64,000 nucleotides of DNA from Adenophora triphylla var. japonica (lineage: Eukaryota; Streptophyta; Magnoliopsida; Asterales; Campanulaceae): assembly GCA_022495995.1 (NCBI GenBank), contig JAFEMH010000164.1, positions 124,001 to 188,000 on the forward strand, in the 5' to 3' direction. Below are positions 22,101-33,975 of the stretch, piece after piece; within the stretch, counting starts at the first letter, position 1; every line of letters begins with the position of its first letter. The position numbers were made by a program, and so were the translations under genes. The notes below the pieces were generated by a model, which was not told the DNA's origin, searched no databases, and was given only the letters and a program-made list of their open reading frames with translations.

Positions 22101-25100
22101 AGTGAGTATTGCCCTTTCCATCCGAAAAGAAGAGACGCACTCTTATTTCTTGCGCAAAGTGAGAAAATGGTTGAAAATCCACCAACTCCTTAAATCACTA
22201 ATATTGTTTTTTCGGTTACAGTTTCGCCTCTTAGCTGGTTTGACTTCATTATTCTCATTCATTAAGTCGTAGGGTATTAGAGTCAATACCTAAAAGAAAA
22301 TATACCTCTTGTTTGTGGACTTACTAAGAGTGAATAAAGCGTACTTCTTCTTTTGGGAGATTTTGCGACAGTGAGTAGTAAAAAGGTTAGACCGAGTATG
22401 GTCTTCTGTAGTTGGATGTGATCGTATCACTTAACTGTCGTTTGGCACAACTGTCTAATATTTAATATCTTTTCCTTTTTTTTGGGTCATGCAACATTTA
22501 GTGGTCAGGATTATATATTGTGCCATGTCCAATTCTGGAAAAGCTTTAAAATTGTACAAGGTTCAAGTTCGCAAGAAGGCATGCTGAGAATTGATTGTAT
22601 TTAATCCAATATTAGCATGACTCCATATGCTTTATCACGAAGGAAAAATATCTCATGAACCTGCATAACATTATGCAAGATAAATATTCATCTTTTCTTG
22701 GATATCATTCTATATGTTTTCAGATGGGTTCCGAATCTCAGGATTTCCTTTTAGGAGATGGTATTTTCATACATGTCCCGTACCAACTGGGAGAAAAAGG
22801 AAAACCATACATGGATTATTTTCTGGCCTGCTTAAGTTTTATTTGTGATATAAACTGAGCTGTTGTAATACAATTAACATAATTGATCTTCTGTAAACAG
22901 GCCAGACCATAACTTGCAAGATGTGAGAGCAAAGATTTTCCCTTCCAAAAGGACAAAGACACATGAAGTTGTGCCTTCAGTTGTGTTACCACAGAGAAGA
23001 AAAGAAAGGTCACTCTCTTCGTTGGTAGTCAGTACTCCCAGAGTGTCAACACAGACTGCAATGACCGGACGGAGATCAAAAGTTACTGCAAGAAAAAAAT
23101 CACGAGGCTCCAATTTTACCGTTGAAAAATCTGTCAAAAAAGAGGAAGACTCTGTAGATGACCAGCCTGACAGCTCCAGCTCTCGTGAAACTCTGAATAA
23201 GTTCACTCAGAATTTAAAGCAGGTAAGAGAACAGTAGCTTGACTTTCAGATGGTAACAACCATTTTTTATAATTGGGCAGAGGATTGTAAACGAGTCTAA
23301 CTAACTTGATCTGTGGCTGTACGTCTGCTTCTAATCGAGCTCAAGCTGTTTAATTGAGCCAAGGAACATATGTTCCAGCTAGACGTGGTTACTTTATACA
23401 TGAACCATAAATGAGCAGGATCTCGAGCCAAACCAAATTTATTACTCCGTCCCATAGTTTGCACTTTGCTTTTTGGTACATCCCAAAATAAGTGTTGCGT
23501 TTCTAAAAAAAAATAGTCTTGGTAAAATTTTATCATGGTACAACGTACAAACAAGTAAAGTACATTCCTTAAAAAGTTTGACAAGTCAACTGCGACACTT
23601 ATTATAGGACGGAGTGAGTAGGAATTGTGTAGAATTTGCTGAAACCTTTGCTGGCGTCCTTAAAAAGTTTTATGTGTGCTAACTTTGCTGAATTCTTGCA
23701 AACTATAATTGTGCAGAATTCTTCCACTGCTGAGCCCTCTAGCCATTCACCTGGTAAAGAAACACAAAATGGTGATAAACCATGGGTAGGGAAAGTTGAT
23801 CTCTGGAAACCTTTGAATTATTTGGTGGAAGTGGCAAATAGGAGTAAACCTTCTAAATTTACATCACAAGGGTCTTCTGTCAAATTGGAACCTTCACATG
23901 CCCCAAAGATTGAAGGTCATTCCCGTAAACCTAAAGTGAATGATCCCACACAGAAAAGTAAAGGTCAAAATGACAAGAATAACCCCGATGCCGACCTTTC
24001 AGAATCTGTTAAACCTAAAAAGTTGCGAAGGAATCGGAAAGGGAAAGAAGGGGCTGCTTTTGGAGAATTTGGAGTTAATTTCCAAGCTATAGTAGATGCT
24101 GCAAATGCTGGCCAGGATAATAGGATCAACCCAATCTGGTTGTCCTTGGTGGCTTCAGAAGACCAGTAAGAATATACTTGAGCTTTAAACTTGGAATTTC
24201 ATTTACCTATCATATATATATATATGCGCACACACACACACACACATATATATATATTTAGAAACAAGATCCATTTCATTTATAGTTGATCCTTTATCTG
24301 GGTGCTTATTATCTATAATATCATTATTTCAGGGAGGGAGCTCCTTTGCCCCAGGTTTCTGCAAATTACATCAGAATAAAGTGAGTCTCTAACGTCTCCA
24401 AGAATTTTTGTCTTTATTGATCACAACTCTCACCGAATATGGTAGCGTTCCTGTTAGTGTATCATGTTAAAAAATCTTATAATAGTCCCTCCATCCATTT
24501 GAAGAGCCCCTTTCTAAAATTCAAAATATTTTAAGCTTTACATATTTGCCATGGAAGAGATCATTATACCAGAGCTTTATACCAGTATCCTAATTTGTAT
24601 TTAAACAGAATGAGGATTAAAATTTGAACATTATAAGCTTAATTCTAAAAAGGCGACTTCTCTGAATGAGGCGGACATAAAAGAGGAGAACAGCATCATT
24701 TGTTTCTGAATGGGTATATTCTTCCATAGTGTATCTTATATAGATATTAATCTGTATTTTGGAATTAGGTCAACTCTGATTGCAGAAGAAAAATATCATC
24801 TCTTTATTGCTTATTCATTAATTCCACTAGTTGCACTATTTTTATCTGAGCTGCTCTTCAATAGAAGATTTATTTTAATTCTGTTGATTTGGATAACTAT
24901 CAAACATATTACACGATTCATGAGTGGCTTGGGATATTGTAGTCTATTTATTGGTTACGCTCGTATGTCGCAGAAATAGAACTAGAAGTGTTAATAATAA
25001 AAGACAATTCATTTAGGGACGGAGGGAGTAATATACTTCTGTCCATATATAGCATATGACCTGTTTGGAAATTTCTGGTCTGCACTAAAGACTCACCTGG

Positions 25101-26941
25101 TCACGTATAATTAGGTATTATGCATGTGTTGAGCAGTGGCAGAATTCTATATGTAACCAATGGAGCTTGCGTCTTTAATTCCAACACATGATTTATTTAT
25201 TTTTCTCATTGTTTTTCTATGTTTTTTTTTTTCTCTGAAGTCTCTACTCTGGAGATGGTTGTCTCGGTGACTTTCTTGGGGATGATTTTGACTGTAACAA
25301 TTGATTATAAATCTTTAGCTTTTGTATCATTTATTTCCTTCTACATGAGGCTAGCGGGGTACTTCAGTATTGCTGCTCCTGCCTATGTATTGCAAGGCCA
25401 GCAGATTTCTATCTGCAAGTAAACTCTTTCCTTTTAGGATCCATATCATTTGTGATTACCTAGTTTCTAATTGAATTTATTTTTCTCATTTTTTCTGTTA
25501 TAGCCACACCCCCCCCCCCTCTCAAATTAATAACAAAGGGATATGATGAAAAGATGATATTTAGTTTTTGTGATTTCTTAATCTCCTTGCCATTTGGAAT
25601 GGCAACCTTCAGATTTGATCAGAGGGAGGCATCAAAATTCACCTCTTCCTTTTCACAATTGCTTGCTAGTTATATAATGGTTTTAAATCTGTTGAGTCTG
25701 GATTAGCGTAGTAGCATTGTGTCTATGAACAGAAATAAAATGCTGTATAACATATACTCACTCCGTCCCAAAATGTTTGTCCCATTTGACTTTTTAGTTG
25801 AACTTTGACCACAAATATATGACAATTTAATTATGTTCATGAAATTCTAAAAATTCCTATTGATTCACCATTAATAATATTATCAACAACAACTTTTAGA
25901 ATTTCATGAACATGATTAATCTCTCATAAATTTGTGGTCAAAGTTCAACAAAAAAGTCAAATGGGACAAACATTTTGGGACGGAGGGAGTATCCTGGAAT
26001 TTCTGAATTCAGCTCCGGTTTGATTCTTCTCTTTGATGTAACAGCAAGAGAAAAACGCGAACAATAAAAATAAGTAGTGTGATTTTACATACTTGTAACA
26101 TGATATAATTTCATTCTGTTTATGACTAGAGAAAAACCTATTCTTGCTTTTGAGCTGTGTTTTATATCACACTTTGGTATTGTCACAGGGATGGAAGTGT
26201 AACTATTTCTTTCATACAAAAGTACCTGACGAAGAAACTAAATCTTATTAGTGAAGATGAGGTAAGTGAATCTATCAACCAATGTTCATCATGCATTCTT
26301 GGAGACATTATTTCTTCCAAAGAAATAAGGGACAACCGGGTGTAACAAGAGCTCCCACTATGCGTGGGATCTAGGGAAAAAGCCGGGCCCACATGGGATT
26401 AATTTCTTCATTTTCTTATACTCCCTCCGACCCAAAATGAATGTCCAATTTTAGCTGAGTGAGATTTAAGAAAGTTCGGATTTATACATTTTTAGTAGCA
26501 CAAGTACATAAAAACCGTTAATAATGTCACCATATTGTATCATGAGTGTGAGTGAATTAGAACTTGGTGTTTGATGGTGGTTGATGTAGTAAATTCTCCA
26601 AAAAGGTAACCATTTTAGGACATTTTTTAGATAAATTCGACATTCATTTGGGACTCTGTATATTATTTCCTGAAATGAGAAAACAGAAAACAGTAGGACA
26701 AGGTTCTGATGCACTGAGTAGTTTACAAGAAATGAAATATTATTTCAAAGTTTGCTTATTTTGGCAGGTTGAGATCAAATGCATGGGTCAGCCCGTGGTT
26801 CCTACATTGCAGCTCAATAATCTGGTCGAGTTTTGGCTGCAAACAGCCTCAGCGTCGCAGAAGGTACCAGTAACAATAGGCTCATCAGGAAAGGAATTTG
26901 TTATGGTATTAGCTTATGCTCGCAAAGTTGCAGTACCTTGA
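19155..26941 (+). CDS. DRIP2-like: RING-type E3 ubiquitin ligase, DRIP1/DRIP2-like (PCGF-like RING plus C-terminal ubiquitin-fold), 7 exons
   Basis: Exons: 19155-19269, 20241-20340, 22901-23222, 23717-24165, 24333-24380, 26189-26261 and 26768-26941. All introns are GT...AG and phases join cleanly to 1,281 nt, or 426 residues, close to Arabidopsis DRIP2. The N-terminal C3HC4 RING uses C19, C22, C35, H37, C40, C43, C56 and C59. A basic middle region follows (VVSTPRVSTQ, KKFTQN-type word, then WKPLNYLVEVAN). The C-terminus, about residues 335-426 (ANYIRIKDGSVTISFIQKYL ... GSSGKEFVMVLAYARK), resembles the RAWUL-like ubiquitin fold of PCGF proteins. The Arabidopsis relatives ubiquitinate the drought regulator DREB2A in the nucleus; that role here is by homology. 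No stop or frameshift interrupts the model. The donor after exon 2 (GAG|GTCTGC) is weak but is required by the protein. Confidence 0.93.
21765..22035. mobile_element. Stowaway MITE in intron 2
   Basis: TA|CTCCATCCGTCCCATAATGA at the left and TTTATGGGATGGAGGGAG|TA at the right; 271 bp. It accounts for part of the 2.56-kb intron 2. Confidence 0.85.
23445..23618. mobile_element. Stowaway MITE in intron 3
   Basis: TA|CTCCGTCCCATAG at the left and TATAGGACGGAGTGAG|TA at the right; 174 bp, with no coding. Confidence 0.78.
24210..24257 (+). repeat. (TA)n(CA)n(TA)n microsatellite in intron 4
   Basis: TA repeats, then about ten CA repeats, then TA repeats. It fills nearly a third of the 167-bp intron 4. 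Confidence 0.95.
24485..25028. mobile_element. Possible 544-bp MITE in intron 5
   Basis: The left end TA|GTCCCTCCATCCATTTGAA resembles the inverted right end TTCATTTAGGGACGGAGGGAG|TA. It is longer than its neighbours, so it may carry another insertion. The 89-codon frame inside it has no recognisable domain. Confidence 0.45.
25757..25989. mobile_element. Stowaway MITE with near-perfect hairpin in intron 5
   Basis: 233 bp flanked by TA. The arms extend about 95 bases: TTTGACTTTTTAGTTGAACT, ACCACAAAT and TTCATGAAATTCTAAAA on the left each recur inverted on the right, around a loop of about 40 bases. As part of the pre-mRNA of the ligase gene it could fold into a long double-stranded hairpin. 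Confidence 0.9.
26421..26658. mobile_element. Stowaway MITE in intron 6
   Basis: TA|CTCCCTCCGACCCAAAATGA, followed by ATGTCC, at the left; GACATTCATTTGGGACTCTG|TA at the right; 238 bp. Confidence 0.82.
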
Positions 26942-27049
26942 CAATTCTCAGGTCCATTATACCCTTGCTCGTGAGATATATCTACACATTACCATCACTG
27001 GATGAGAAAAGAAAAACATCTATGCCTGCCCGCTCAGTGTTCTTTCCCA

Positions 27050-27055
27050 AATAAA
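27050..27055 (+). terminator. Candidate poly(A) signal of the DRIP-like gene
   Basis: AATAAA lies 109 bases after the TGA at 26939-26941. It fits a near-upstream element; T-rich sequence follows within 100 bases. Confidence 0.5.
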
Positions 27056-29192
27056 ATGGGAGTAGCGATATTACTGAAGTGAGCTCTAATTTCGGCAAAA
27101 ACTTGGGGATTCAAGTTATAATCAAGATTTCATTTTTTTTTTTTTTACATATAAAAGGGATGTTTTTTATGATGTGTTGGATTGCATACAGTATGAAGTG
27201 TTGATGCTATTTGGGGAATTTTCGCGTACTTTCGCCTTTACATTAGACTTGTTTGTAGAAGTTTTTACTATTACTACAGTGGGTGTTCTTGGTTAATATT
27301 ATCTGTCAGGGTGGTTCTCTTTACTCTTTTTTTTTTTCAATTTTCACATCTACAGGCTGAGAACCGAGAAGACCTGCTTCAGTGAGGATGTCAAGGGTGT
27401 ACTTATCATATAGAATTTCAGGACCGGATTAATATAAAGGTCGGAACAATCGGCTTCCTGTCGTTTCCGACCAACCGCCAATAAAGACCATTCATTTGTT
27501 AGAAAATGAATGTTGTTGGCCAGTACAGTCAAAAGTCAGAGCAACCGGCTTGGCTTCCGGTAGTATAAATGTCGGAGCAATCAGCTTGGCCAGTACAGTC
27601 AAAAGTCAGAACAATAGGTACGGATCATTCATTTTGGTCAGTACCTATTGTTCAGCATATCAAAAATTTCTAGAACAATTCGCGAGTACTCGTCGTCCCC
27701 CTATTCATGCTTTTTACAATAGACTTGCATCTCATCAGTGACAATCTCCTTAACTAGTTTTGATTGTTTCTGACTTTTGGTGAATTGTTCTCTGTCAAAA
27801 AATAGATTATTATTTTCGTCAATTTCACTAACCGGGTTAGTTTTTTCCTATTAAATAGTCATGATGTGTGGTGCATGTGATTAAATTTTAAAAGGTAAAG
27901 ATTTAACTTGTCCTAAATATGTCCCTGACCTATTGATCTTTTTGCAATTTAGTTACTGAACTTCAACTAGAAATTCCAAGTCAATCACCACCGTTACACC
28001 GCCTTCATCAATCACCATCACATCGCCGTCATCAACCACCAAAAACACCCATATTCAAACACCCATATTGAATTAATCATTTATCATATTTTAAACAATC
28101 ATTATTGTTTTCAAAATAATTTACTCTTTTTTTCAATTTTTACTAAAAAAAATAAAAAAAATCTCCCCTTTCTTCTTCAAATCCATCAAACTAATTTCAA
28201 CCACAAAATCTGCAATCTCAAATCAATTTGCTCAACCAACTTCTAATACCTAACCCTACTCCGCTACTCCAATCACTGACTTTTAGAAACTCAATTGAGT
28301 ATGTTAGTGTTAACATCAGTGTTGGCATTAGTGTTGTCCCTTGTGTTACCACACCAGTGTTGTCACTGGTGTTGCTACATGTGTTGTCATCGTGCTAGTA
28401 GTTTAAACTGAGGATAGTTACTACATATTATTCATAAATTACAAGGTGATTGTTAATTGTTTACATGTCTATTGTTGGTTTGTTAGAAATGTGTTTGATA
28501 AGGTCTTAATGGCTATACAAGGCGTGACATTTGAGTAAGAAAAGGTGGTTACACATAAATTCTCGTTTATGTGTAAAAGTGGAGACCAAATAAAATTGGT
28601 TAGAGACTTATCTACATGAAGGGACTGAAAGGCTGAAAAAGCTTGGATGTACAAACAATGAAGCAATGGAAGACCAAGTCGTCCTAGATACAAGAAATGT
28701 GAAGCTAAAAGTGGAAAGGTGGTTTCACTTTTCTCTCATAGCTGATTTCTAGCGAGATTGAGTAGGCTTCAAGTTCTAGAAGCCTATATAAGTGCAAGCA
28801 TTTTACAACTTCAGATGATCCAATACATAGTTGAGATTTGCACAAGATAGAACACAGTCTCACAGTGTTGTCCCATGTGTTGGCAACATTCTATCCAACA
28901 CCAGTGAGTTATATAGTGAATAACTTTCATTCTTAGAGTGTTTCTATGTGTGAGATACAATGTTCTTATATAGAGTGTGTTCTATAGTAGTGTTCCACCG
29001 AGCTATTGATTGAAAATCATTAGGAAACTTCTCGACCTTATAACGAAAGTTTATTTATAAGAAATGTCTTGCCATCCAGGCACCCTCAAGTTATATTTAT
29101 ATAACTTGAGAAAAATCTACTCTCTTGTGTATATTGTATTTTCGCTGCTTTAAATATCTCAATTATTTTCCTCCTTTTGGATTGGTGTAAAC
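27056..29192. other. Intergenic region, no gene seen; possible old LTR fragment
   Basis: No ORF with recognisable domains. A direct repeat lies at 27516-27617 (separate entry). From about 28300 to 29180 repeated words such as GTGTTGTCAC and TGTTGGCAAC, and a plant-LTR-like end near 29140-29180, faintly resemble a copia (SIRE-type) LTR. Neither terminus nor a target duplication can be fixed, so this is only a suggestion. Confidence 0.35.
27516..27617 (+). repeat. Partial tandem duplication with period of about 73 bases
   Basis: TTGGCCAGTACAGTCAAAAG followed by TCAGAGCAA at 27516 recurs at about 27589 with one or two changes. The intervening words GTCGGAGCAATC and GTCGGAACAATC (27440) suggest a third, older unit. 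Confidence 0.75.
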
Positions 29193-29399
29193 TGATAAGT
29201 ATAAAACGGATTCTGAAGATCCGTCCCAATCTTCCCCTTGACGTGCTCCTCACTCATCCTTAAGTAAATACAATTTGTACATATCATTAGGAGATTTCCA
29301 TATCTTGTAATTATAGGTAGTTAATATTCTTGTATTTATCTCTTCATTTGTACTGTGTATATAAGCCTATTATGTGAATAATAAAATCATTCTTTTGCA
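29193..29399 (+). repeat. 5' LTR of copia element 2
   Basis: TG start and a probable TTTTGCA end, ten bases before the primer binding site; the end could be as far as 29409. It contains TATATAAG at 29358-29365 and an AATAAA-rich stretch near 29377-29385. Confidence 0.8.
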
Positions 29400-29409
29400 A
29401 ACTGTTTTA

Positions 29410-29421
29410 TGGTATCAGAGC
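29410..29421 (+). other. Primer binding site of copia element 2
   Basis: TGGTATCAGAGC, initiator tRNA-Met type. Confidence 0.88.
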
Positions 29422-29475
29422 TTAATTGATCCTCCCCTTCTCTCAAAACACTCGTATCCTGAAAACCCTAGCAAA

Positions 29476-32400
29476 ATGGCAGCCGCCACCACCTCCATCC
29501 CTAACTCGGCAGACCCAGCCAACCCCATTCTCCTCGTAAACCTCTCAAACTGCCGCACCCTCACACCCCTCACATACCTTACTTGGGCCTCCCAAGTTAC
29601 CTCCATTCTCTTCGGCCTCGACCTCCTTAAGTTCGTCGACGGTACCCACTCCCCACCCGACAATACCATCAAGTCTGACAAAGCCGACGAAGCTGAAAAA
29701 CCCAATCTCGCTGCCATTACATGGCACCGACAGGACAGGCTCATCCTTGGTGCCTTACTCGGAACCCTTGATCCCTCTGTTGCTCCCCTTGTGCACCAAG
29801 CCAAAACATCTCACGAAGCTTGGTCCATCCTTAAAACCACCTATGCCAACCCATCTCGCGGCCACATTCTTCAAGTGAAAGACCAACTTGACTCACTCAC
29901 CAAACAAACCCAAACTGTTTCTGACTACATGCACTCTATCAAAAATTGCACCGACAAACTTGCCCTACTTGGAAAACCCATGGATCCCGAGGATGTCATA
30001 GCTAAAGTTCTCAAAGGCCTCGATTATGACACTTACAAACCCGTTATTGACTCCACCCGTGCTCGTGACACCCCTATCACTTTCGAAGCCCTCCATGAAA
30101 AATTAATTAATCATGAACTAACTCTTAAACAACAACCTTCACCATCCTCTCTTCCCCGCTTCCCCTACCACTCTATCCACTATCAACCTAATACCACCCG
30201 CCCCACTCCTCGGCCCAACAACACCCCTGCCCTACTCCCCACCCCCCCTCCTCCAACACTAATACCTTCAAAGGAAAATGTCAATATTGCCGTCAAATTG
30301 GTCATGTTATTTCCCAGTGCACTCCTTTCAAACAAGCCTACCCATCTGTTGTCTTTCCCCCACCCCCCACCCGGTCAAACCGCCCCAACTCAAGCAACAC
30401 CAACCACTGCCGCCCCCAAGCCCACACTGCTACAATGTTCCCCAGTTCCTCCTCCTCCTTCTTGGCTCATGGATAGTGGTTCTACGCACCACATCACCAA
30501 CGATCTCAACAACCTCTCACTTCACCGCCCTTATGATGGAAGTGATGAAGTTGTCATCGGTGACGGATCCTCCATCCCTATTGCCAATATAGGTTCATTT
30601 ACTATCCCCTCCTCTTCTTCTCCTCTTCAATTTACTAATGTTCTTCATGTTCCTCATATCTCGAAAAATATTCTTTCCATTTCTCAATTTTGTAAGGATA
30701 ATGATGCTCTTGTTGAATTCTCACATTCTTCCTTTCTTATCAAGGCTCGGTTGACCAACCACATCCTACTCCATGGGACAATTGATCGTGGAGTCTATCT
30801 TTGGCATCCGTCCTCCACTCAAGCGCATCCCCGGCACCTCCATATCTCTTCCCTCTTGGCACCACCTGGCAGCCATCCAGCAGCTCCAATCATTTCATTT
30901 TTACAAAAACAATTTAATTTATCTATTCCGTCTAGTCGTTTATCAAGTTGTACTGCTTGCAATATTAATAAGAGTCACAAACTTTCCTTTTCCGTTTCAT
31001 CCCTTACTTCTCATGCACCTCTTGATATCATATTTTCTGATGTTTGGACCTCTCCTGTCTTATCATATGACAATTTCAAATACTATGTAATATTTTTCGA
31101 TCACTTTACAAAATACACATGGCTTTACCCCCTCAAACAAAAATCTGACACCTTTGCAATCTTCCATCGTTTTAAAGCTTTAGTTGAAAAATTCTTCCAA
31201 AAAGATATCATTCAATTCTACTCCGATAACGGGGGTGAATACATAAAACTCACTCCGTCTCTCCTTCAAACTGGCATATCTCATCTCACCTCCCCCCCCC
31301 CACATACTCCTGAACACAATGGTTTTTCTGAACGAAGGCACCGTCATATTGTTGAAACCGAGCTAGCCCTACTTTCCCATGCCCAACTACCCCTTACCTT
31401 TTGGCCACACGCCTTCTCCACAGCTACATATCTCATAAACCGTCTTCCTACCTCCACTCTCTCCAATGACTCTCTCTTTCTCCGTCTCTTTAAACAACCT
31501 CCCAACTACAACAAACTCCGCAGCTTCGGTTGCTTATGTTACCTGTGGCTCCGTCCCTACACCAAACATAAGCTTGAACCAAAATCTATCCCGTGCATCT
31601 TTGTAGGCTACTCACCCTCTCAAAGTGCCTACTATTGCCTAGAACCAACCACTCTCCGTCTATACACCTCCCGACATGTCAAATTCTTTGAATCTGAATT
31701 CCCTTATCTCTCTCTCACAAACACTACACCCTCTCCGACCTCCCTCACACCTGACCAATGGTCTCCCCTCAACGTCTCTCTCATAATGCCCACACCATCT
31801 GCCCCACCCTCACCATCCATTGCCCCTAACCCCGCCACTGAACCCATCTCACCTAACCCAACCACCAACCCGCTGCCCACCAACCCGCTGCCCACCGACA
31901 CCCCTCTGTCCACCTCTCCTCCAAACCCCACTCCAGAACCATCACCACCCCAGTCCCCCGATCCCTCCCACCTTACCACCATTCCCCACCAATCTCCTCC
32001 TCATACTCGCACCATAGTAACTCATCTCACCAATAAAATCACCAAACCTAACCCTAAATATGCTCATCTTGTCACTCTACCTTCCCCTACTAGCCTTCCC
32101 ACTACCACTAAACAGGCCCTCTCCTCTCCCCAATGGCGTGCCGCCATGCAAGATGAATTCACAGCCCTAACCCGAAATGAAACATGGACCCTTGTCCCGT
32201 CTACTGAGGCTCATAATGTTGTTGGCTGTAAGTGGGTCTTTCGAATCAAATACAACCCTGATAACACCATTCAAAAGTATAAAGCCCGCCTCGTTGCAAA
32301 AGGCTTTCATCAACAACCTGGCATTGACTACTCTGACACCTTCAGTCCGGTAGTCAAACCCGTCACCATCCGCCTTCTCCTCTCCCTCGCCCTCAGTCAG

Positions 32401-32710
32401 GGTTGGTCCCTTCGCCAATTCGACATCAACAATGCCTTTCTTCAAGGTACCCTTCAAGAAACAGTCTTTATGAAACAACCACTTGGCTTCATTGACGACT
32501 CATTTTCCACTCATGTCTGTCGACTCACTAAGGCCATTTACGGTCTCAAGCAATCCCCTCGGGCATGGTACAACGAGTTAAAGTCCTATCTCCTTTCCTA
32601 TGGATTCCGCTCCTCTTCTGCTGACCCCTCTCTGTTTCTCTACACTCATAACTCTCATCACTTATACCTTCTTGTTTATGTTGATGACATAATTCTCACA
32701 GGGTCATCCC
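29476..32710 (+). pseudogene. Copia gag-pol up to RT, one long frame with internal frame swap
   Basis: The likely start is the ATG at 29476 (MAAATTSIPNS). Gag (YLTWASQVTSILFG, and a UBN2-like region to about 30150) is in frame. Between about 30240 and 30400 the coding sense moves to another frame that encodes the CCHC knuckle (CQYCRQIGHVISQC), then returns. Protease has WLMDSGSTHH. The HHCC region before integrase is disturbed near 30850. Integrase words are FSDVWTS, FYSDNGGEY and EHNGFSERRHRH. RT has CKWVFRIKYN, FDINNAFLQG, LKQSPRAWY and YVDDIILTG, then shifts frame near 32705. The frame stays open to 33222 but is meaningless after about 32710. Confidence 0.85.
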
Positions 32711-32749
32711 TTCCCTTCTCTCCTCTTTTCTCACTAGTATTGCAACACG

Positions 32750-33686
32750 CTTCTCACTTAAAGATCTTGGTCAACTGTCCTACTTTCTCGGCGTTGAAGT
32801 CACTTCCAACAAAAACAGTCTTCTTCTCTCTCAATCTAAGTATATTCATGATCTTCTCAGTCGTCACAACATGGCCAACTCCAAACCCTGTCCCACTCCC
32901 ATGGCCGTATACCCTCCTCTACTATCTGACCATTCTTCGCCTCCCTGCAATCCCACTGAATATCGTGCCATTGTTGGCAGTCTCCAATACTTATCCCTCA
33001 CTAGACCCGACATCTCCTACTCTGTCAATAAACTTGCCCAATTTCTTCATCACCCTCAAGAAAGTCATTGGCAAGCCCTCAAACGCCTTCTTCGATTTCT
33101 ACACGGTACCATTCACACCGATCTTCAACTTTTCCGTGACACTCCCGCAACCCTCCATGCCTTTTGTGATGCGGATTGGGCCGGTGACAAAAATGATTAT
33201 GTCTCCACCTCCGGCTTCCTAGTATATCTTGGTCGCAACCCCATTGCATGGTCCTCTAAAAAACAGCGTACTCTAGCCCGGTCCTCCACTGAAGCTGAAT
33301 TTCGTGCCGTCGCCGATGCCACGGCCGAACTACTATGGATTAGCAATCTACTTTATGACCTTCGGATTTCTCTCCCACAACCACCAGTTATCTACTGTGA
33401 CAACCTTGGTGCTACCCACTACTCTTCCAATCCAATTTTTCACTCTCGAATGAAGCATGTTGCCCTCTCCTTTCATTTTGTTCGCGAACAAGTACAACTT
33501 GGAGTTCTTCGAGTTCAACATATATCCAGCGGTGATCAATTAGTCGATGCCTTAACAAAACCTCTTCCCCGTACCCGGTTTCATTTTCTTCTATCCAAGA
33601 TCGGACTTCTCCAGCGACCGTCCGTCTTGCAGGGGCGTGATAAGTATAAAACGGATTCTGAAGATCCGTCCCAATCTTCCCCTTGA
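32750..33686 (+). pseudogene. Copia RT tail and RNase H
   Basis: After the shift near 32705, RT continues in the next frame, and from 32871 an open frame of 271 codons holds the rest. Features are YRAIVGSLQYLSLTRPDIS, RNase H FCDADWAGDKNDYVSTSG, the SSKKQRTLARSSTEAEFRA motif, YCDNLGATH and DALTKPLPRTRF. RNase H itself looks intact. The frame reads past the polypurine tract and about 48 bases into the truncated 3' LTR. Confidence 0.85.
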
Positions 33687-33721
33687 CGTGCTCCTCACTC
33701 ATCCTTAAGTAAATACAATTT
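33638..33721 (+). repeat. 3' LTR fragment of copia element 2 (84 bp)
   Basis: Matches 29193-29276 base for base as far as I can see, then breaks off in ACAATTT. It is preceded by a purine run (GCAGGGGCG). The cut marks a deletion or recombination junction with the Tat-like fragment. Confidence 0.88.
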
Positions 33722-33975
33722 ATGTCTTGTGACGTGTATTACTTGGGGGAGAGGGTGACGCGCCAGCATGGCGACGGCGCACCTTTGCTGGCACCTATGG
33801 AGCCTCCTGTTGACATGATGAGTCCGACCGAGGGATCGGAGACTTGGGCTTTTTACCGGGGCGGACAACACTTCTCAGGGTTTGTGACGGATGACCCGTA
33901 TTCGACGTTTGTGCTGGAGAGGCTGAGGACGCCCCAGGTGCTTGAGAGGAAGGGGATCCCGGTATCTGTAAGCAG
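33722..33975 (+). other. Unassigned GC-rich segment with open plus-strand frame
   Basis: An open plus-strand frame (from ATG 33722) encodes DVYYLGERVTRQHGDGAP, then SETWAFYRGGQHFSG and VLERLRTPQVLERKGIP. Around 33975 it switches into minus-strand Tat-like gag. Base composition is much more GC-rich than the flanks. I do not recognise the protein. It may be another piece of a Tat/Ogre element joined in inverted orientation. The frame continues to 34069 only as antisense of gag. Confidence 0.4.

Larger units (their letters stand above)
29193..33721 (+). mobile_element. Ty1/copia element 2, 3' LTR truncated
   Basis: The 5' LTR (29193 to about 29399) starts TGATAAGTATAAAACGG. A Met-type primer binding site lies at 29410, followed by gag-PR-INT-RT-RH. 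A second LTR start at 33638 is identical for 84 bases and then ends abruptly at 33721, where unrelated Tat-like sequence begins. No target duplication can be defined. Short LTRs and domain sequences suggest the Ale/Retrofit group; this is inference. Codon use is strikingly C-rich compared with the other elements. Confidence 0.9.

Noticed and set aside
24710..24979. Hydrophobic 89-codon frame in intron 5
   Set aside because: It is intronic, AT-rich and inside a probable MITE; hydrophobic residues follow from T-rich codons.
25501..25520. Poly-C run considered as a sequence signal
   Set aside because: A homopolymer in an intron with no further structure; likely slippage or read noise.
28300..29180. 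Possible SIRE-type solo LTR
   Set aside because: Suggestive words only; no paired terminus, target duplication or second copy in the window, so it was not called as an element.
29415..29804. Minus-strand open frame of 129 codons opposite the copia element 2 gag
   Set aside because: It is antisense to a well-supported gag frame; the C-rich coding strand leaves the reverse strand poor in stops.
31704..31982. Glycine/valine-rich minus-strand frame
   Set aside because: It is the shadow of the proline/threonine-rich linker between integrase and RT of copia element 2.
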